A stretch of 64,000 nucleotides of DNA, taken from assembly GCA_035578155.1 (NCBI GenBank), contig JAPWDM010000001.1, forward strand, positions 11,383,543-11,447,542, written 5' to 3'. Positions 1-11,395 of this stretch are shown here, in pieces. This DNA comes from Brachynemurus nebulosus (lineage: Eukaryota > Arthropoda > Insecta > Neuroptera > Myrmeleontidae). Position numbers and translations under genes: made by a program. The first letter of the stretch is position 1. Every line of letters starts with the position of its first letter. The notes beneath the pieces were generated by a model that made no database searches, was not told the DNA's origin, and saw only the letters and a program-made list of their open reading frames with translations.

Positions 1-1
1 C

Positions 2-1102
2 AGAAGACTGCATCGAGTCCTCGATGACCTTAAAATTATTCCAGATCATCAGTTTGGTTTTCGCGCAAAACATTCAACCGTCGAACAAGTTCATCGTGTA
101 GTCAATACGATCAACCGCTCTTTTCAAGAAAAAAAATATTGTACAGCAGCTTTTCTCGACGTGAGTCAAGCATTTGACAAAGTGTGGCATACTGGCTTAT
201 TGTATAAATTAAGGAAAAATATTCCTGAATCATTCTACTTAATACTGAAATCTTATTTGTCAGATCGTTACTTTCATGTAAAGTTTCAGAGTGAAATATC
301 AGAAATGTTTCCAGTCCGTTCCGGTGTACCACAAGGTAGTGTTCTAGGGCCTATTCTTTATCTTATATATACTGCAGATCTGCCGGTTGATGAAGAAAAT
401 ACTACTGCAACATTTGCTGATGATACTGCTATCCTAGCTACTGATGAAGATCCAAATGTTGCATCACAAAAGTTACAATCTAGCTTGCGTCGAATACAGT
501 AATGGTTACATAAATGGCGTATTCGAGTAAATGAAACGAAATTAGTGCAAGTTACATTTACTACGAGAAAAGGAACCTGCCCTGCAGTTAGTTTGAATGA
601 TGTAGTGTTACCATTAGCAACTGAAGCTAAATATCTAGGTATACATCTAGATAGAAAACTAACATGGCGTAAACATATTTGGACTAAACGTAAGCAACTA
701 AATGTTAAGTTTTCTAAGTACTATTGGCTTCTAGGTCGTAAATCAAAGTTATCTTTAAGAAACAAAGTTCTAGTTTATAAAAGTGTTATCAAACCAGTAT
801 GGACTTATGGTATTCAACTTTGGGGTACGGCTAGTGTTAGCAATATTGAGATATTGCAACGATTTCAGTCTAAAGTGCTACGAGCCATAAGTGCTTCCCC
901 GTGGTACGTGCGTAACGATGACATACATCGCAGTCTTCAAGTGCCCACAGTGCGTGAGGAAATAGTACGATACAGTGATAAATACATTCATCGCCTAGAA
1001 AATCACCCTAATGTGTGTACCCTTAACTTACTTGACAATAGTGACTCTTTGTATAGACTCAATCGACAGAATATTTTAGAATTAAGATATAGATTTATTT
1101 AG
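2..1102 (+). pseudogene. Jockey-like non-LTR retrotransposon, 3' part of reverse transcriptase ORF with one stop
   Basis: Frame 2 encodes about 366 residues of a Jockey-clade LINE reverse transcriptase, the enzyme of target-primed reverse transcription. Visible motifs in order: QFGFRAKHSTVEQ near the window edge, AFLDVSQAFDKVWH (finger/palm, first catalytic Asp) at about nt 151-192, SGVPQGSVLGP at about nt 320-354, TFADDTAILA (catalytic FADD) at about nt 410-440, then WLHKWRIRVNETK and YLGIHLDRKLTWRKH (thumb), and a C-terminal WTYGIQLWG segment. The 5' half, including any endonuclease domain and ORF1, lies outside the window. A single in-frame TAA at 500-502 sits where Jockey elements read RIQQWLHKW, so it is probably a CAA-to-TAA change; the frame is otherwise open to the TAG ending at 1102. 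This looks like a fairly young but inactivated copy. The family call is firm; clade below Jockey is not. Confidence 0.93.
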
Positions 1103-1257
1103 CTTTTAATGTATAGTATATTATATTTAGTATATAATTTATTTTGAGTGATTACCAGTGGGTAATCACCATTCCCGTTATGTTCTATCATCGCTCGATT
1201 TATAGTTCTATTTAGAACTGATAATCGATAAACGAAAATGTTAAAAAAAAAAAAAAA
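1103..1257 (+). other. LINE 3' UTR and poly(A) tail
   Basis: About 140 nt of AT-rich non-coding sequence follow the RT stop codon and end in a run of about 15 A at 1243-1257, as expected for the 3' end of a Jockey-type insertion. The target-site duplication cannot be checked because the 5' end is outside the window. Confidence 0.8.
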
Positions 1258-1412
1258 TTTTAAAACTAATAAACTTCTAAATGGTTGTGTATTATGAGAC
1301 TTACGTATTGTAAATTAGACTTAAGCAGTCTGTAGGATAAGAACGGCGAGAGGCGAGAATAGCGGCGCTATCCGTTTTTGACCCGTAGAACACGATTATG
1401 TGGAAAAAAATG

Positions 1413-1416
<4 letters not shown>

Positions 1417-1486
<70 letters not shown>
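1417..1486. repeat. (TA)n microsatellite
   Basis: Uninterrupted AT dinucleotide tract of about 70 bp. It is one of eight such tracts in the window; four of the others lie inside family H elements, but no family H end was recognised next to this one. Confidence 0.95.
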
Positions 1487-1488
<2 letters not shown>

Positions 1489-1509
1489 CCGCTACCTTTT
1501 AATATATGT

Positions 1510-2400
1510 AGCCCCCCCCCCTATGGAAGTTAAGAGCTGAAATTTGGTAAGTGGGGCTTATTCCAATGCACAACAATACTATCAAAGTAAGGTCAAATTT
1601 TGGTTAAATTTTGGATCCGACCCAAATTTTAAGGGGGTGGTGGGGGGCGGTAAAACAATAAAATTTTTCCAAACCGGTTAGAAATAATGTTTCGGTCAAC
1701 TATCTACAACATATCCAAAATTCAGCTTCCTAGGATGATTTCGAGGGAGTAGAGGGGGAAAAAATTTTGGCTGGGCTTAACACGCCCTCAACCCCACAGA
1801 ATTAACGCAGAGAGTTGAAATTTGGTGTATTGATAAAGTTGGTATCTAGGTTGTGCTTTTTGGAGGTTTTAATATTTTACCCCCACCCCCTAATTTTTAA
1901 GCTACAATTTCATGCAATTTAACGTTTTCGAAGGTTGTACCACTCGCACAGGTCACTCAAATAAACCTAGAGAGCTGAAATTTTGTATTCGGATTGAGTT
2001 AGTATCAAGGGGGTGGCTTTTGGGGGTCTCAGCTTTTAACCCTTACCCCCACCATTTTGATACCAAAAAGAACATGATTTTTATTGTTTTTTAACAGTTT
2101 CGGTCGGGTCAAAGTCTCCCCAAATAAACCTGGAGGGCTGAAATTTTGTGTACAAGTTAAGTCATTAGCCAGCCACTGCTTTTTGAAGGTTTCAACTTTT
2201 AACCCTTACCCCCACGATTTTTACGCCAATATTTCTTTGATTTTTTTGCTTTTTTTCTAACATGTCTAGAGACTCTGTAAGGAAACCTAGAGCGCTTAAA
2301 TTTTGTACGTGTATTGTATTAGTATCCAACTAGTGCCTTGTAGGGATTCCACATTACTTTTCCTCCAACTTCTCCCATTTTTGCATCGTAATTCAGTGGT
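1510..2400. repeat. Degenerate tandem repeat, about 160-bp unit
   Basis: A landmark reading roughly AGAGCTGAAATTTTGT recurs at 1536, 1814, 1974, 2137 and 2294; the last four are spaced 160, 163 and 157 bp. Each unit also carries a conserved pyrimidine-rich block like TTTTAACCCTTACCCCCAC. Units are strongly diverged, so the array is old. No convincing coding sequence; the small frame at 1912-2094 runs through the repeat. Confidence 0.75.
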
Positions 2401-3813
2401 ATTGTTAAATGTGTTTTAAATGCATTATTTTTATTCTAAAACAAGTAGGCGAATAGTAATTTTTAAAAATTTAAAGAAAAATGAACTTACTTTTATATCA
2501 ACTGCAATACACAAATATTAAGTAATTTAAAAATGTTATTAAAGTTACTGTTTGTTTATAAAGTAGGAATTTGGATTTTTATTTTTTATAAAATAGAAAT
2601 TTTGGATTTTATTGGAAAGAAAAAGTATCTTCATAAAGGCCATGCATTTTACTATTTAAGTTCCTTTTTTAATATTTAAAAATAAAACACAAAGGCAATT
2701 GGCGGATAAGCATGGTTAGGAATGTCCTCGTACGAATTGTGTTGGCTTTTTTCCTGCTAAGTAGTATCGGCACAAAATTGAAATTTGCTGAGATTCAGCC
2801 CTTAAAAACTTAAAACCTTTTTTTAAAACCTCGATCAACCGGACACTCATCTTGTAGATTTTCAATTATATTTCCCTTGTAGACATTCAATACCGAAGCT
2901 GAAAGGAAAAATTCGAGTTCCGTGATGAGCCCTCGCTGCTCACGGCCTTTTTTTTCTAAATATAGGTGCTTACAGGTATCGTAAATGTTTACAAGACTTA
3001 TCAGAAGTTACGTAGTTTTCTAAGTTAGAGCTGATTTCACAGATTTCTCCATAATTTTATTATTGCAACAGCAATTATTTTATGAAAAATTTTGAAGCTT
3101 TCTCGTAAACACAAATTAATAATGATAAGTTCAAAAAGAGAATATTTATCTGTAACTTTAATGAACAATTATGTCATTTTCACACGTAAAGCATCATACA
3201 ATTGATTTGCTGTTGTAAAAATTATATTTATATTAATAGGTGGGAGGTATATATTTATATTAATGGAAATATGCATTTTTTTACAGCTTTAGTCAGTAAA
3301 ATTCAGGAAAAATATAAACACAACAACGTGTCGACGGGTGAAAAATTACCCATATTCGGACATCTTCATTGCCTTACACGAAAGTGTAACGAAGCGGGAG
3401 GTGCGTGTGACGCTATTGCACTTGACTCTTCCTAACACTCACCTGCCCGCTTGTTTATTGGCCCTAGTCGAGCGGTTGCCTAGGACCAACGAGAAGTTGT
3501 GGGTAGGGAATCGAGCCTAGTAGTCGATCTAGGGTCGCACCATATTGATGTACCCTAGGTTGTAGAGGAGGCATGGTGAACAGTGGGAATTTCTGAAAGT
3601 GAAATAATAAACTCGTTTTCTATACAATTATTAATCTATATTTACAATAGAAAAAAAAACGGACTATATAAAAATCTATATACAAAATTTAAGAAAAAAA
3701 ATTCATGCCTAACACTAGCCAACATTAAATAAAACTCTAACACAAATTAAATACTACACACTCTTTAACAAAAAATAAACCCTTAAATTAATATAAACGC
3801 AAAGAAAACTTAA
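2401..3813. other. Non-coding AT-rich stretch with one dispersed repeat
   Basis: No gene recognised. The piece around 2560-2960 resembles 36970-37150 (shared AT-rich block with TTGGAAAGARAAAG and a following ATTCGAGTTCCGTGATG-like segment), so it is a dispersed repeat. A short imperfect hairpin (CCGTGATGAGC / GCTGCTCACGG) lies near 2920-2946. The frames at 3202-3520 have no recognisable domain. Confidence 0.5.
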
Positions 3814-4150
3814 ATACCCCTGTTGCAGGATCTGCATAACATAGCGAATTTCCAATCATAAAAGTTACTTTTTTTCGAAAACCCGCTTACCTAGAATAAT
3901 GGTTCAAAATGTATTTTCTGTGATTTTCTTGGTTCTTTACCACAATATAAAAAAAATTGGAAAAGCTTTTAAATTTTGGCAAATTGTTTGCAAAAAACTC
4001 ATTTTTTTGAGGTTTTTGGAATTGGACGTGTCTGACTGGAGAACTCATACAAAATTTTTGGACTTCCAACGTTTTATTGTTTTATTATATTTGCATCGCA
4101 AACTAGTATCTATCCTATAAATATAACAAGTTTCATCCAAAATGAATTTC
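3814..4150 (+). mobile_element. Family H (Helentron/HINE-like) element, 5' part
   Basis: Begins with the family's 5' signature, ATACCCCTG..GCA followed by ATCTGCATAACATAGCG and AATTTCC. The following 300 bp are homologous to the reverse-oriented copy at 23170-23505, including the segment before its (TA)n tract (GTGTCTGACTGGAGAACTCAT here; TGGTTAACGAACTCGTCC there). The (TA)n core and the 3' hairpin end are missing, so the copy is truncated. Non-coding. Confidence 0.6.
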
Positions 4151-4218
4151 TCGGAAATATAGGCACTTAAATTTTCGAAATTTCTAAATTAATTTAAAAT
4201 AGAGTTAGTCTTAAGTAT

Positions 4219-4740
4219 ACATGCACATAATAGTTTTAAGTATACATGCACATAAGCAAAATAATTTTTGAATTTTCCTGAAGGAAGGAAATATTTTCCC
4301 GTAATAAAAAGTATCCTAAATGTTGACGCAGGTAATAAGTTATCACTACACCAGATTTCATAAAAATCCGTTCAATAGTTTTCGCGTAATATGTGCACAT
4401 GCTCAAAAAGTTTTTTTATTTTCCCGTGGGAATGAGCCACTTTCCCGAAATAAAAAGTATCTGAGATGCTGACTTAGGTAATAAGTTATCACCACACCAA
4501 ATTGCATCAAAATCCGTTCAATAGTTTTTGCGTACTGTATGCACATGCTCAACATGGTTTTTAAATTTTCCCGTGGGAATGAGACATTTTCTCGAAGTAG
4601 AAAGTATCTTAGATGTTGATCCGGATAATAAGTTGTCAGCACACCAAATTTCATTAAAATCCATCCAGTAGTTTTTGTTTGATGCGTGAACAGACGAACA
4701 GACAGACAGACAGATAGACAGACAAAAATTTTAAAAATCG
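4219..4740 (+). repeat. Three-unit 146-147 bp tandem repeat ending in (GACA)n; probable LINE 3' tail
   Basis: The landmark AAAATCCGTTCAATAG recurs with aatccg at 4365, 4511 and 4658, giving 146-147 bp spacing. Each unit carries TTTTCCCGTGGGAATGAG-like and AAAAAGTATCTNAGATG blocks and a promoter-distal GCACATGCTCAA segment. The last unit runs into a GACAGACAGACAG microsatellite at about 4690-4722. Phrases like aaaatcNgttcagtagtttttgcgtga followed by a tetranucleotide tail are typical 3' ends of RTE/CR1-like LINEs in arthropods (family knowledge); no RT coding sequence is present here. Confidence 0.65.
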
Positions 4741-5663
4741 CTGTTTTGATATCTACATCGATAACTATTTACAGTATCTACACAATTTTTAAAAAATATT
4801 CCCTATACAGAAACGGTCTCGTTACATTTGTATTATATCTATAGATTACCTATTAATGGCTCTTTATATAAAATATTAATTTTTTTTTCAAAATAAATCG
4901 CCCCCTGTTCTAGGAAATATATATTTTTTAAATTTTTATAAAATTTCTTATGAAAGTGAGCTTCTTAGACAATTTTATTTTCAAGAAAATGTATTAAAAC
5001 ATGAACATTTAAATGTTGGCAATTTCTGTATTGTGGCGCTATCAGTTGTCCGCGTTAGTTAACTACTTTATTTAAAAGTTCGAATAAAATTCCAGTCATT
5101 TTAATTTTTAATTGTTCAGGAACTTCAGTATCATAGAAGCAAGCAAAATAATATTACAATTTATTTATGTAGATACATATATGATGGAAAGTTAAGAAAA
5201 GAAAATGTTTTTTTTTGAAGTTCGTGTTTAAGGTAAAATCGAAAAAACTTGGAAAATTTAATTAGTAATTAATTTTTTAAAAATATTTTTAGGTTTGGTT
5301 GTAAATGAATCTACTGTTGATCTTTTAATATGATACTGAACTATTCATTATTTAAAATGAAAAATTGTGTACTTATTAGATGATGAAAATAAAAAATTAG
5401 TAGTTTGAAAAACCGGAACAAATCGAAGTCAAAAGTCTGTCGGGACACCGGAGCTAGAACCGTGACAAATCCGGGAAAACCAAAACGTATGGACACTCTA
5501 CACGGATTGTGAATGTTATAAACTTTAAGTTTTGATTTTTAAGCACATTATGAGTGAAATTGAAAATTAACAACGTGTGAAATTTGACATTTTAGTTAAA
5601 GTGCATATAAAATATAATACCTACATGTTTTTGTAAAAATGCAAATATAAATAAATGTTTTCT

Positions 5664-5704
<41 letters not shown>

Positions 5705-7340
5705 TTTAATTGTTTTTAATTATTTGGCTTTTTTAATAATTTAGAATTTTTCTGTCAAATGAATAAATTCTGAAAATATGAATTTATGACATAATTTCAG
5801 TAAAAGTGAAAATGAAATTTTTCACCCACACTTTTGTAGTGCCAATGTACATCACTGGATCCCAATTTTCAAATGGATAGATAATTTCAGTAGTGTGGAA
5901 ACTAATTATTAAAAAATTGCAAACCAAATGTGTTTATATGATAATACGTACTTATAAAAAAGATGTTTATATACGTGTTCTTCCGAAAATCGTAAATAAT
6001 TAACTTTCTCTCGATGAAGTTGGATTGACGAACATTTACATTAGGGATGTTATGGATATTCGTAACCGTAACTAAAACTACCGATATCCGAAATAATTAA
6101 ATATCCGAAACCGAAAGCGTATACGAAAATGAAAGTTTATAAGTCTAGCAAGTACTTAACACATTAATATTTTTGTATATATCAATATCTAAAAATATTT
6201 CAGTCCCTTTTTGACAATCTTGCCAGAACTTAAACACTTTTTTAAATATTTTTATTATTAAAATCGAAACGTTATTTTGAAGCCGGTTAAAATTGATATA
6301 TTTTACATTAAAATGTCAATACAATCACCCGCTAGTTAATTATCGCTAGATTTGATGCTAGAAAATTGAGAAAAAACAGGTCATATAGATTTTTTTATTT
6401 AGATTTTATTTGTAATGATTGAATTACAAAATTCAAAAGGATGTTAAAAAATGTGTGTATTCACTATGAGCTTTTGCCTGTAGTAAATCCAGCTGCTCAA
6501 AATCGGTTCCAATATATCAGTTGGTCAGGACGGCATTTGTACATAATTTTAATATTTTCTTTAAGAAATAGTATTTTTTTTTTAAATACTTGTTTGATTT
6601 TTTCAAGGCGAGTACTTTTTACGATGTGTGTTTACCAAATTCTACAAAATAATTAAAAACAAAAACATTGTAACCCTACTATTTTGAAATTTTCAAAGAA
6701 ATATCATGAAAATTACCTCATATATGCTCTTTCTGAGTTAATTATTGAAAAATATTCTATTTTCCGAGATTTTTAAGGTAAAACGAGCAGATGTATGGTT
6801 TTTGTTAAACAAATTTCAGTTCTTTAATACATTTTTGCCTTAAAATATTTAATATTTTCAAAAATGTATGATACAACTTGTCAAAATTTAAAATTATTTG
6901 TTTTGTTGTCAAAAGAAAAAAGAAACTGAATGTGCAAATTTATTTACCACTAAAATGATGGGTTTATACATATAATTAACGTAGTATTGTCATTTGGATA
7001 GAAAATTACGTAAAAATATTATTGTTTGAATACGATTTAACGTAATTTTTATGCGATTGTAGCAAACTCTTATTAATTTTTGGAAGGTGTAAACATCATC
7101 TAAATTCTGATCATATCACATAAAAAACTGCGCCGTGATTTTTTATCTAAAAAAAAAAATGGAATAGAGATACATTATAAAAACATTTACCTGACAAAGA
7201 AAAAGAATATAGCCGAATCGTTAAATTGGATTAAAAAAATCATGACACGCTACTTATAAAGCGGTTTTTTTCGAATTTAGCTCGTAAAAAATGAGACAGG
7301 AAAAAAAAGAATGCGAGTGCGAGTGAAATGGAGAACGACA
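4741..7340. other. Non-coding AT-rich stretch; poly(T) and an isolated hAT-like end
   Basis: No gene recognised. A poly(T) run of about 38 at 5665-5702 could be the tail of a minus-strand retrotransposition event, but no element body was identified. TTAGGGATGTTATGG at 6041 followed by repeated ATATCCGAAA-like words resembles the left end of the GGGATGTAAC elements at 26216 and 60780; no matching right end was found. The rest shows only short A/T runs. Confidence 0.5.
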
Positions 7341-7369
7341 TATTTCCTAGTTTTTCTCGAAAAGTAAGT

Positions 7370-7860
<491 letters not shown>

Positions 7861-9473
7861 AGAAACCACTAACATTCGGTTCTAACACTAAATAAATAAA
7901 ATACCCTAAACCTCTTTAAATTAAACAATCATAAAAAATAAGTAAAATAAAAACTTACATTATACTCACCCCTGGAAACCCCTGAATGTCTGTCTCATTC
8001 TCGCGACTAGGGCCTGTCACCACTAGGGCGACCGACCCTTTTCTTTTCTCGATTGTCGACCGCTACTATCTACTATTATTTACTGGTAACTATCCGATTC
8101 TACTACCGAATGTCTTATTTATACGTAATTCACCTGTTCGATTCGCTTAGCCAAACAATTTTGTGACACCGACATTGTACAAAACGTACACGCGTTGTTT
8201 AAGTGTATTGACATGTATATTAATTTCGCAATGCACGTTCTGCAATATCGGCGACTCTTCACCAAAGTACAAAAATATCCTCGTATTTCATACATTCTTA
8301 AAATTTATAAATATATGTTTTTAGGTAGGTACTTTATTAGGGTACTCAAGCAAAAATCTTGAAATATGTTTGAACTTATGTACATGTAATTTTGCCATGC
8401 ACGTAGAGGTCTCAGCAAATCCGTAGCAAATTTTTTTTTTTAATTTTTCGAGCTATTCTTTCAAACTGATAAATTTTTTTCCCACCTTCTCAATCGTGTA
8501 GGATATCGTTACAATGAGCTCTTAACGTAGTTGCTCCGAGATAATCAGGTACAAAAGTATATCTCAGCGAAAATATTTTCTTTTATCAAAAATTAAAAAA
8601 ATGTATTAATATTCTTCAGTTATTATATTTGTATACCACTTGTTTTTTTAATTTCCTCGCACTTATGTTGTAGTAATATAAAAGCTTGCTGAAAAAGCGT
8701 TATAAAAACGTTGTTAAATGATGTTTATAAATTATATTTCGGCGTAGTCAATAATTTTTATTTCTTATTAAATATGGTTTGTATCTTTGTATTTTATAAC
8801 ATATTAAATTTTTATCAAATTCCTTTGACACATTTTCATTTTATTAAAAAAAAATAGAGTTTTCTCATAAGAGCCCGTGTCAAACTTTCAAATCGTTTTT
8901 CTCAAAATTGGGGTAGTCAGTTTTAATCGAATTAGGCTCGTATTATTGGTACTGAATTAAATAAATATCTAGAGAAGTTTCCTTTAAAATCCTTGGAAAA
9001 ATCGTTTTACCGACCAACTACCTTAAAGTGAAGTTGAAGTTGCTTTTACCATTTTTCATTTTTAAGCCCCCTTTGCGAAATACTAAACTTCAAAGTGAGG
9101 TTTTTTCCACTCTTTGTAACATTTCAACTACGGATGTAAGAAATTTGAAAAATACAAAATATAAATATAACTTTAGTAACAGTAACTTTAGTAATATCGT
9201 AACGTTGTAAGATCGTTATCATTTATATAAGAATCATATGTATGACGGTGTAACTGACTTGTACAATGACCTGTAAATGCTAACCTGCGTTTTCATATGC
9301 CATAAAGTTGACAGCATATATTTTATCAGTGCTACGACATCTACGATAAAAACGCACGATAAAAAGTTTTAAAAACCTTCAACGAAACAACTCTAAAAGG
9401 TTTCAAATTAAAAATTTCTGAAATTTCATATCCCAAATTTCATTATAATTGATTTAAAGTTTGTAATGGGTTT
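7861..9473. other. Non-coding stretch with a dispersed repeat
   Basis: No gene recognised. The part at about 8540-8860 is the uninterrupted relative of the sequence that flanks the palindromic TTAA element at 50631-51321: TTTATCAAAAATTAA then AATGTATTAATATTC is continuous here at about 8576-8615 but split there. Nothing else supported. Confidence 0.55.
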
Positions 9474-9477
9474 TTAA

Positions 9478-10072
9478 TCCTTTGCACTCGATGGGCGCCG
9501 CCACGGCGACACAATAAATATTTATTCCACTCGTTAGGCGCCGCAGCGGCGCCATAAACAATAGGTACGTGTTTTATTATTTACAACACACTAGGGGACC
9601 TAAAGCCCGATTTACATTAAAGCCCGATTTACATTAACGCTCCGCTCTCAGTACGATATTACTCCGCTCCCGGTTCGATAAAATATTCTTACATAATAAA
9701 TAATGAGTGTATTCCCATCATCGCTCTGATATCGGTCTGATATCAGTCACGGTTCGCTCTCGCTTCAATACCGCTCCAATACCAATACCACTGAGATAAT
9801 ATTTTCTCGGAGCGATATCAGACCCTATATCGATAGTGTGAACACGTTTATTCCAATTCGCTCCGTTTCTCACTCAGCCTTCTTCATTTATTTGAAAATT
9901 ATTATATTAAGAAAACATGATACAACACAACGACGCGACGTCTTGCTATAATACATTGTGATACATACTACTGTGATATTATGTTCTCCTAATACAGTAG
10001 TGTTTGCAGCGTTTTAAAACTACTGTCGAGTAGCTGAGTACTCATACTAAAAAATGGTTCGAGTGCAAAGGG
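9478..10072. mobile_element. TTAA-flanked (piggyBac-type) MITE
   Basis: A 595-bp element flanked by TTAA on both sides (9474-9477 and 10073-10076). Termini are TCCTTTGCACTCG on the left and CGAGTGCAAAGGG on the right, inverted repeats matching 12 of 13. TTAA duplication plus a CCCTTTGCACTCG-like terminus is the piggyBac hallmark. No transposase frame remains. The interior holds a GC-rich patch of palindromic GGCGCCGC..GCGGCGCC words just inside the left end and a tandem pair of AAAGCCCGATTTACATT near 9600-9640, perhaps a second nested element. Confidence 0.85.
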
Positions 10073-10076
10073 TTAA

Positions 10077-10789
10077 AACTCTTATATCTGAAATTTTTCA
10101 GAATTTTTTGGCCGTTAAGATCTATTCTACAATTACCAGTTTTCAAAATGGGTCTTTAAAATTTTATTAAACCTGTCTCAGAAGCGTCCTGGCATTACCA
10201 ATTTTAAAATAAAATAAAAAAACGCTTTTGATTAAGCTGTTTTAAAGATAAATGGTAACAGATACATAAATACACATCTCTTATCCCAAACGCATATATC
10301 TGTGCCGTTCTGCAATACCACACAAATGACAAAAGTCATCTTCCGTACAAGCAGCAAAAATAAACGCACCTGTACTCAGATGCCCTACATTTTATTTCAA
10401 AAACTGTGGAAACTTGTCTTAACGCGTGTGCAATACGTACTTGCCAAATTTTCCTATCTACAACGATTCGTTTACCTTTATCTCTTTCTAATTTTACACG
10501 TAATAAAATTTTTACTGAAACGTATTTTCATTTTTTTTCTCCGTTCGTCAATATTTATTGCAGTGTAGTTGTGCTGTAGGTATATATTTATTTGAAAATA
10601 GATTTTATATAATGCAATAATAATATTGAAAAAAGGAAAAACGGAAATACTCTAATAAAATTTTCATTAGACAGTAAGATAGGGCAGGTATGTGGATGTT
10701 TACTGCTTTAATAACAACGTCATACATACATATTCGAACGTCTTATATTATGAAAAGCTACTGAAAGGAACCAAACTTGATATTAACAC
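10077..10789. other. Non-coding stretch upstream of the candidate gene
   Basis: No domain is recognisable in the 88-codon frame at 10302-10568; its composition is that of translated AT-rich DNA. No repeats with partners elsewhere were identified. Confidence 0.45.
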
Positions 10790-11395
10790 GAACTTCGTAT
10801 GGCTGACTCGCTACAACACCGTGTCCGTCCGTCCGTCCGTCCATACGTGCAAGATGGGCAACAAGCACAAAATACGTAGTACGTACGATTCAGTGAGCGA
10901 TATCTACCATAGTAGCTGCTGCTCGAGTACTTTAGTACCTATATGTCAGATGCAACGCATGCGTCATAACGGCAAACAGCGACGACGTTCAACTCTGTGT
11001 GTCGTCATAGCGTCGTCATCGGCGTCCGTTCCACCAGTCAGGGGACGTGCACGAGACCGTCAGTTACACGTAACCGTGCCGCGTACACTTCTAATGTTGC
11101 CGCATGTAGTATCTGTTGGATTTTCTCTAGTTGGTACCTCGAAGTGGTGGAAAATCTCGTGTGTGTGAACCGCCACTCCGCCGATCGCTCGTTCGCTCGT
11201 CGTATGTCATTTTCGCATGTTTGTTCATTAAGGACCGTCACTGATTGATTTTGATATCGATTAACATAATACAAGAGTGAATACATAAATCATTACTATA
11301 TTATCAAGTCAATGTATGTGTTGTGTGTATGTGTGTCTGTGTCACCGTTGTAATGAGTTTTTTTTTGTTTTTACCATTTTAAAATTGGCCCCGCC
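10790..11395 (+). promoter_or_regulatory. CpG-richer segment: candidate promoter / 5' non-coding exon
   Basis: About 10800-11240 stands out from the AT-rich surroundings by many CG dinucleotides (GTCCGTCCGTCCGTCC, CGTAGTACGTACG, CGCCGATCGCTCGTTCGCTCG), a composition common at 5' ends of insect genes. At 11391-11402 CGCC|GTAAGTGA is a good splice-donor match (exon end 11395). Linked to the acceptor at 13161-13162 this would be a 5'-UTR exon of the gene whose first coding exon is at 13163-13942. Transcription start cannot be placed. The 158-codon frame at 10692-11168 has no recognisable domain and is probably fortuitous. Confidence 0.4.

Noticed and set aside
4690..4725. CRISPR-like or regulatory GACAGACAG array
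   Set aside because: Simple tetranucleotide repeat at a LINE-like 3' end; no spacers.
10692..11168. 158-codon frame as a protein-coding gene
   Set aside because: No recognisable domain, starts in AT-rich sequence and crosses a GTCC microsatellite; a 5'-UTR or promoter fits better.
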